Assembly: GCA_963663285.2 (NCBI GenBank)
Contig: CAXXNI010000002.1
Coordinates: 682,001 to 746,000, forward strand
Length of the DNA stretch: 64,000 nt
Origin: CAXXOK01 sp963663285
Lineage (GTDB): Bacteria; Bacillota; Clostridia; Christensenellales; Aristaeellaceae
Reading direction: 5' to 3'
In this document: positions 60,454 through 64,000 of the stretch, in pieces
How the letters are laid out: each line of letters opens with the position of its first letter
Position numbering within the stretch: position 1 is the first letter of the stretch
Made by a program: the position numbers and the translations under genes
Notes under the pieces: generated by a model
The model's database searches: none
What the model saw: the letters and a program-made list of their open reading frames with translations, nothing else
Told to the model about the DNA's origin: nothing

Positions 60454-61722
60454 ATGAACAAGGAACCCATCATCCACGTTGGAATAGGCTTCGCTACAGG
60501 GCGGAGGAATTTTCTGAAAGTATTAAAAACCTATATTTATAACTGGAAAGAGAGTGGACTGACCGATATTGATCGTGTTCGGATCCATCTTTTTATCGCA
60601 TATGACCTGAAGTATAACAATGCCAAAGAAACGGATTTTACACGAATCAGTAGAGGTATGGCTGAAAAAGTAGACAGTATTGATTTTGTAGACATTGAAT
60701 ATGTCAATTGGCAGGCGGGACGCCTTGTGCGTCATGATGTAATAAACCAGGAGGAAGCAGATTTATTTTTCTCTTCAGGGTATGCCGCGATGCGCAATGC
60801 AGTATTGTACACAGCAGTAAAGAATCATATGGATTATCTATTATTTTTAGATGATGATGAGTATCCGCTGTCTGTAACCAAGGCGGGGGATGTTGCATTG
60901 TGGAGCGGGCAACAGGTGCTGGCGGAGCATTTGCGCTACATTCGTGATGTCGATATTACGAACGGGCATCACTGCGGCTATATATCTCCAATACCGTGTA
61001 TACACTTTAACGAGCGGCTGCCAGAAGAAGATTTTCGCTTGTTTATTGAAGCGATCAGCAATGATATTATCAACTGGGAAACCATATCCGGAGTAATGAA
61101 ACAAGGCGGCGTAACCTATGCCGATACTGCAATATTAAAGGATAAAGTAGTTACGGAAGTGCCGGAGATAAACCACTGTAAGTTTATTTCGGGTTCCAAC
61201 CTGTGCCTGAATTTAACGCGGCCGGAGCGTGTGTTTCCATTCTATAATCCACCCGGCGCACGCGGGGAAGATACCTTTTTAAGTACCTGTTTGAGCGAAC
61301 GCAGCGTTCTGCGAATTCCCTGTTATGCTTTCCATAACGGCTTTTCGATTTACAATTATCTGCTCAGCGGCGTATTACCAACCGAGCTATTGCCGATTAC
61401 CGCAAAATCGCGCGCGGTGGTGACGCGTTTTTATAAAGCATGTGTTGGCTGGGTGCGCTATAAACCGCTGCTGCTTTATATTACCCGTCGCGAAGAATAC
61501 CCGGCACTCATTCATGAAATGCGGGAAAAATTACAATGGGTGCTGCCCAAGGTAGCTGCGTATTTCCACATGCGGGATTTTAACAACATTATTCAAGAGC
61601 TGGATGCGTATGACCGGAATGTGCAGAAACATTACGAGCAATTTATGCAAACGCAGGCAATATGGCAAAAGCTAACACGCTATTTGTGCAGCGACAAGGA
61701 TGCACAACAACCCCAAGTGTAA
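60454..61722 (+). CDS. Putative GT-A-type glycosyltransferase, family not recognised
   Basis: This 422-residue soluble protein has a beta-strand start (PIIHVGIGFATGRRNF), a DxD-like DDDEYP in YLLFLDDDEYPLS, then a Cys/His-rich HHCGYISPIPCIHF. GARGEDTFLSTCLSE looks like the ED catalytic-base segment of GT2-like enzymes. A Tyr/Arg-rich helical C-terminus follows. These features suggest a nucleotide-sugar-dependent transferase that uses a metal; donor and acceptor are unknown. No signal peptide or membrane helix is seen. GCGAGGG precedes the ATG at 60454. It forms its own unit. Confidence 0.6.
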   Translation: MNKEPIIHVGIGFATGRRNFLKVLKTYIYNWKESGLTDIDRVRIHLFIAYDLKYNNAKETDFTRISRGMAEKVDSIDFVDIEYVNWQAGRLVRHDVINQEEADLFFSSGYAAMRNAVLYTAVKNHMDYLLFLDDDEYPLSVTKAGDVALWSGQQVLAEHLRYIRDVDITNGHHCGYISPIPCIHFNERLPEEDFRLFIEAISNDIINWETISGVMKQGGVTYADTAILKDKVVTEVPEINHCKFISGSNLCLNLTRPERVFPFYNPPGARGEDTFLSTCLSERSVLRIPCYAFHNGFSIYNYLLSGVLPTELLPITAKSRAVVTRFYKACVGWVRYKPLLLYITRREEYPALIHEMREKLQWVLPKVAAYFHMRDFNNIIQELDAYDRNVQKHYEQFMQTQAIWQKLTRYLCSDKDAQQPQV

Positions 61723-61814
61723 CGGGCGAGATGCTAAACGCAATGCAATGGAATGTAAAATCAGGCTGGATAACAAAGGAATTTCATTTTTTTCTTTCTT
61801 TTTCTTTACATATC

Positions 61815-61823
61815 TGATACAAT
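61815..61823 (+). promoter_or_regulatory. Extended -10 promoter of fusA2-like gene
   Basis: TGATACAAT is an extended -10 about 120 bp upstream of the ATG; no good -35 lies at the right distance. Confidence 0.5.
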
Positions 61824-61846
61824 AAAAAAGCTTTATATCGTTCGAT

Positions 61847-61915
61847 AGCGCCCAAAGCTGCACGTTATTCCCGGACTATGCTATTTGCATACCGGGATAT
61901 AGGCTTTTGGTCGCC
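61847..61915 (+). other. Structured 5' leader of fusA2-like gene
   Basis: An outer stem GCGCCCAAAGC (61848-61858) pairs with GGCTTTTGGTCGC (61902-61914) with G-U and mismatch positions. Inside, CCCGG-(AC)-TATGC pairs with GCATA-CCGGG around a TATTT loop (61870-61896). It lies between promoter and ribosome binding site. It matches no riboswitch I can name. Confidence 0.5.
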
Positions 61916-61942
61916 AATGAAATACATAAGGGGGATCAATTT

Positions 61943-64000
61943 ATGGCTAGCTATGATACTAAGAACATCCGTAACGTTGCCCTCATGGGTCATGGCAGCG
62001 AAGGCAAAACGACGCTGATGGAAGCACTGCTCTTCGCTGCCGGTGTAACAGACCGTCAGGGCAAAGTGGAGGACGGCTCCACTGTAACCGACTTTGATCC
62101 GGAAGAGGTTAAGCGCGGCATTTCCATAAGCGCGGCGATTGCGCCGATCGACTGGAAAGAAAAAATGCTTAACGTTATCGACGTACCTGGGTACTTTGAT
62201 TTTATCGGCGAAATGATGGGACCGCTGCGCGTGGCAGAAACCGCGGCGATTCTGGTAAACGCAGTCAGCGGCGTTAATGTTGGCGCTGAAAAAGCATGGT
62301 ATTATGCCTCCAAGAATAATGTAGCGAAAATGTTTGTTGTTAACCAGATGGATCGCGATCATGCTGATTTTGCCAAGGTGGTGACGCAGCTGCGCGATAT
62401 GTTTGGCAACAGTGTTGTATCCATTCTGTTGCCTATCGGCAATGGTTCGGAGTATAAAGGCGTTATTGATGTGCTTGAAAACAAAGCCTTTACATACGAA
62501 AACAAGAGCTTCAAGGAAATCCCGATTCCTGCCGGAATGGACGATCAAATTGCCAAAGCGCTGGAAGAGATTACAGAAGCATCCGCAGCCTCGGACGATG
62601 AGCTGATGATGAAATATCTGGAGGGTGAAACGCTTACCCATGAAGAGATTCTGGAAGGATTCAAAATGGGTATGTTCTCCGGACAAATTTCACCGGTCGT
62701 GCCTTGCTCGGCAATAACCGGCGTGGGTGTGACCAAGCTGTTGGACGTTATGTCGGACTTCCTGCCTTCACCCAAGCGTGCCGTGTACAAGGGCACCGAT
62801 CCAAAAACGGGTGAGGAAAATCAACGTGCCTGCAAGAGCGACGAACCCTTCTCAGCGCTTGTGTATAAAACCATTGCAGACCCGTTTGTGGGTAAGCTAT
62901 CCCTGTTTAAGGTGATGAGTGGCTCTCTGACCCCGAGCACCGCTATCTACAATGCTACGACGGAAAAGAGCGAAAAAACCTCCGGTTTGTATGTGTTGCG
63001 CGGGAAAAAGCAGATTTCCACACAGCTGCTGAACGCCGGCGATATGGGCGCGCTTGCTAAACTGCAATTCACCAACACAGGCGATACGCTGTGTGATCAA
63101 GCTAAACCGATTATCTATCCGAAGATTGAGTTCCCTGTTCCCTGCATCAGCAAAGCGATTTTCGCTACCAAACAGGGCGAAGAAGATAAAGTGTTCAGCG
63201 GATTGGCCCGTCTGCAGGAAGAAGACCCCTCCATTACGGTAGAGAAAAATGTAGAGACAGGCGAAACACTGCTCTCCGGTCAGGGCGAACTGCATATGGA
63301 CGTTGTTCGCAATAAGCTGGCGACCAAATTCGGCGCGAAAGCTAATTTGGAAGATCCGCGCATTCCATACCGCGAAACGATTAAGAAAACAGTAAAGGTG
63401 CAAGGCCGCCACAAGAAACAATCCGGCGGACATGGCCAGTTTGGTGATGTGTGGATCGAATTCTCGCCCAGTGCGGATACAAACATCGACTTTGAGTTTG
63501 AAGATGCGGTTGTTGGCGGTTCCGTACCCCGCAACTTCATTCCTTCCGTAGAAAAAGGCTTGCGGGAGAACATTGTAAAAGGTGTTTTGGCCGGCTACCC
63601 CATGGTGGGCTTGCATGCAAAACTGTACGACGGTTCCTACCATCCGGTAGACTCTTCCGAAATGGCATTTAAAACCGCAGCCCGTATTGCCTACAAGAAA
63701 GGTTGTATGGATGCCGGCCCGACACTGCTGGAGCCGATCATGCATGTGGAAGTCTTTGTACCGGATGAGTACATGGGCGACATCATGGGCGATATGAATA
63801 AACGCCGTGGCCGCATCATGGGTATGAACCAGGCAGACGGTATGCAGAAGCTGGAAGCGGAAGCGCCGTTGTCTGAGATGTTCAAGTATGCAACAGACTT
63901 GCGGTCGATGACGCAGGCACGCGGTTCCTTCTTAATGAAGTTTGAACGGTATGAAGAAGTACCCGCCAATGTTGCGCAGAAGATCATCGAGAGCGCCAAG
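61943..64000 (+). CDS. Elongation factor G-like GTPase, FusA2 type (partial, runs off right edge)
   Basis: 686 residues are visible, and only a few seem missing. The five EF-G domains are present. G1 is GHGSEGKT (16-23), switch I is RGISIS (58-63), G3 is DVPGYFDF (80-87) and G4 is NQMD (134-137). Tyr84 replaces the His of canonical DTPGHxDF, which marks the FusA2/EF-G-like subfamily rather than the main FusA. Lys of NKxD is Gln here. The family's role is not settled; relatives act at ribosome recycling or under stress. AAGGGGG precedes the ATG at 61943. Confidence 0.9.
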   Translation, partial: MASYDTKNIRNVALMGHGSEGKTTLMEALLFAAGVTDRQGKVEDGSTVTDFDPEEVKRGISISAAIAPIDWKEKMLNVIDVPGYFDFIGEMMGPLRVAETAAILVNAVSGVNVGAEKAWYYASKNNVAKMFVVNQMDRDHADFAKVVTQLRDMFGNSVVSILLPIGNGSEYKGVIDVLENKAFTYENKSFKEIPIPAGMDDQIAKALEEITEASAASDDELMMKYLEGETLTHEEILEGFKMGMFSGQISPVVPCSAITGVGVTKLLDVMSDFLPSPKRAVYKGTDPKTGEENQRACKSDEPFSALVYKTIADPFVGKLSLFKVMSGSLTPSTAIYNATTEKSEKTSGLYVLRGKKQISTQLLNAGDMGALAKLQFTNTGDTLCDQAKPIIYPKIEFPVPCISKAIFATKQGEEDKVFSGLARLQEEDPSITVEKNVETGETLLSGQGELHMDVVRNKLATKFGAKANLEDPRIPYRETIKKTVKVQGRHKKQSGGHGQFGDVWIEFSPSADTNIDFEFEDAVVGGSVPRNFIPSVEKGLRENIVKGVLAGYPMVGLHAKLYDGSYHPVDSSEMAFKTAARIAYKKGCMDAGPTLLEPIMHVEVFVPDEYMGDIMGDMNKRRGRIMGMNQADGMQKLEAEAPLSEMFKYATDLRSMTQARGSFLMKFERYEEVPANVAQKIIESAK

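Noticed and set aside
1..64000. tRNA, rRNA, CRISPR array, insertion sequence or prophage
   Set aside because: I looked for T-arm-like motifs, regularly spaced repeats and transposase or integrase motifs and saw none. A short tRNA could be missed by eye; tRNAscan-SE would settle it.

Overview
The window looks like chromosomal DNA from a Gram-positive anaerobe of the Bacillota, most likely class Clostridia. This placement is inferred from gene content and order: a nine-gene V-type ATPase operon, Rex, a FusA2-type EF-G, anaerobic-type glycerol-3-phosphate dehydrogenase genes, the NifX/MinD-ferredoxin/UPF0251 cluster of strict anaerobes, and the phoH-pgpH-ybeY and rpmH-rnpA-yidD-yidC-jag blocks. 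I see no rRNA, tRNA, CRISPR array, prophage or insertion sequence. Genes are dense, sit on both strands, and are often separated by clear intrinsic terminators and consensus-like sigma-A promoters.

Layout. 1-4228 (minus): phoH, pgpH (c-di-AMP phosphodiesterase family) and an in-frame ybeY-cdd fusion that runs off the left edge. 4566-4943: a Cys-rich DUF3795 protein. 5298-11041: a complete oligopeptide ABC importer (oppA, B, C, D, F) with a strong hairpin between oppA and oppB. 11132-15072 (minus): a seven-gene cluster of two NifX-like proteins, an MBL-fold hydrolase, two MinD-type ATPases with ferredoxin inserts, a UPF0251 regulator and a small Gly/His/Cys-rich DUF5320 protein, behind one promoter with a palindrome. 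15303-18914: a 41-aa membrane peptide, a histidine kinase/response regulator pair, a 33-aa membrane peptide and a TraX-like membrane protein. 18995-22471 (minus): a YtrA/B/C-like GntR regulator plus ABC exporter.

22991-32357 (plus): upp followed by the V-ATPase operon (H, I, K, E, C, F, A, B, D). The K subunit keeps the residues known to bind Na+ in Enterococcus NtpK, so the enzyme may be a sodium pump. 32481-35587: a second ABC exporter and a methyltransferase. 35898-36593 (minus): trmO. 36876-39597: rpmH-rnpA-yidD-yidC-jag, with neither dnaA nor mnmE beside it. 39736-46690: rex, a VanW protein, a DUF4180 protein, two genes of UDP-L-FucNAc synthesis (capF/capG-like) and a large unknown secreted acidic protein. 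47055-54539: an L-fucose isomerase-like protein, pfkA (minus), a ProX-like deacylase, tcdA and a glycerol-3-phosphate dehydrogenase-like trio. 54608-56704 (minus): panE-like and rpiR-like genes. 56931-60287: a Fur/Zur-type regulator with a 25-bp operator candidate, znuC, znuB, a DivIC-like protein and Ppx/GppA. 60454-64000: an unrecognised GT-A-like glycosyltransferase and a FusA2-type EF-G preceded by a folded leader.

Most content is core housekeeping. The least explained items are the YbeY-Cdd fusion, the NifX/MinD-ferredoxin cluster with its palindromic promoter, two very small membrane peptides next to a two-component system, the secreted acidic protein, the orphan glycosyltransferase and the leader of the FusA2 gene. 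All calls come from reading the sequence; no database search was possible.
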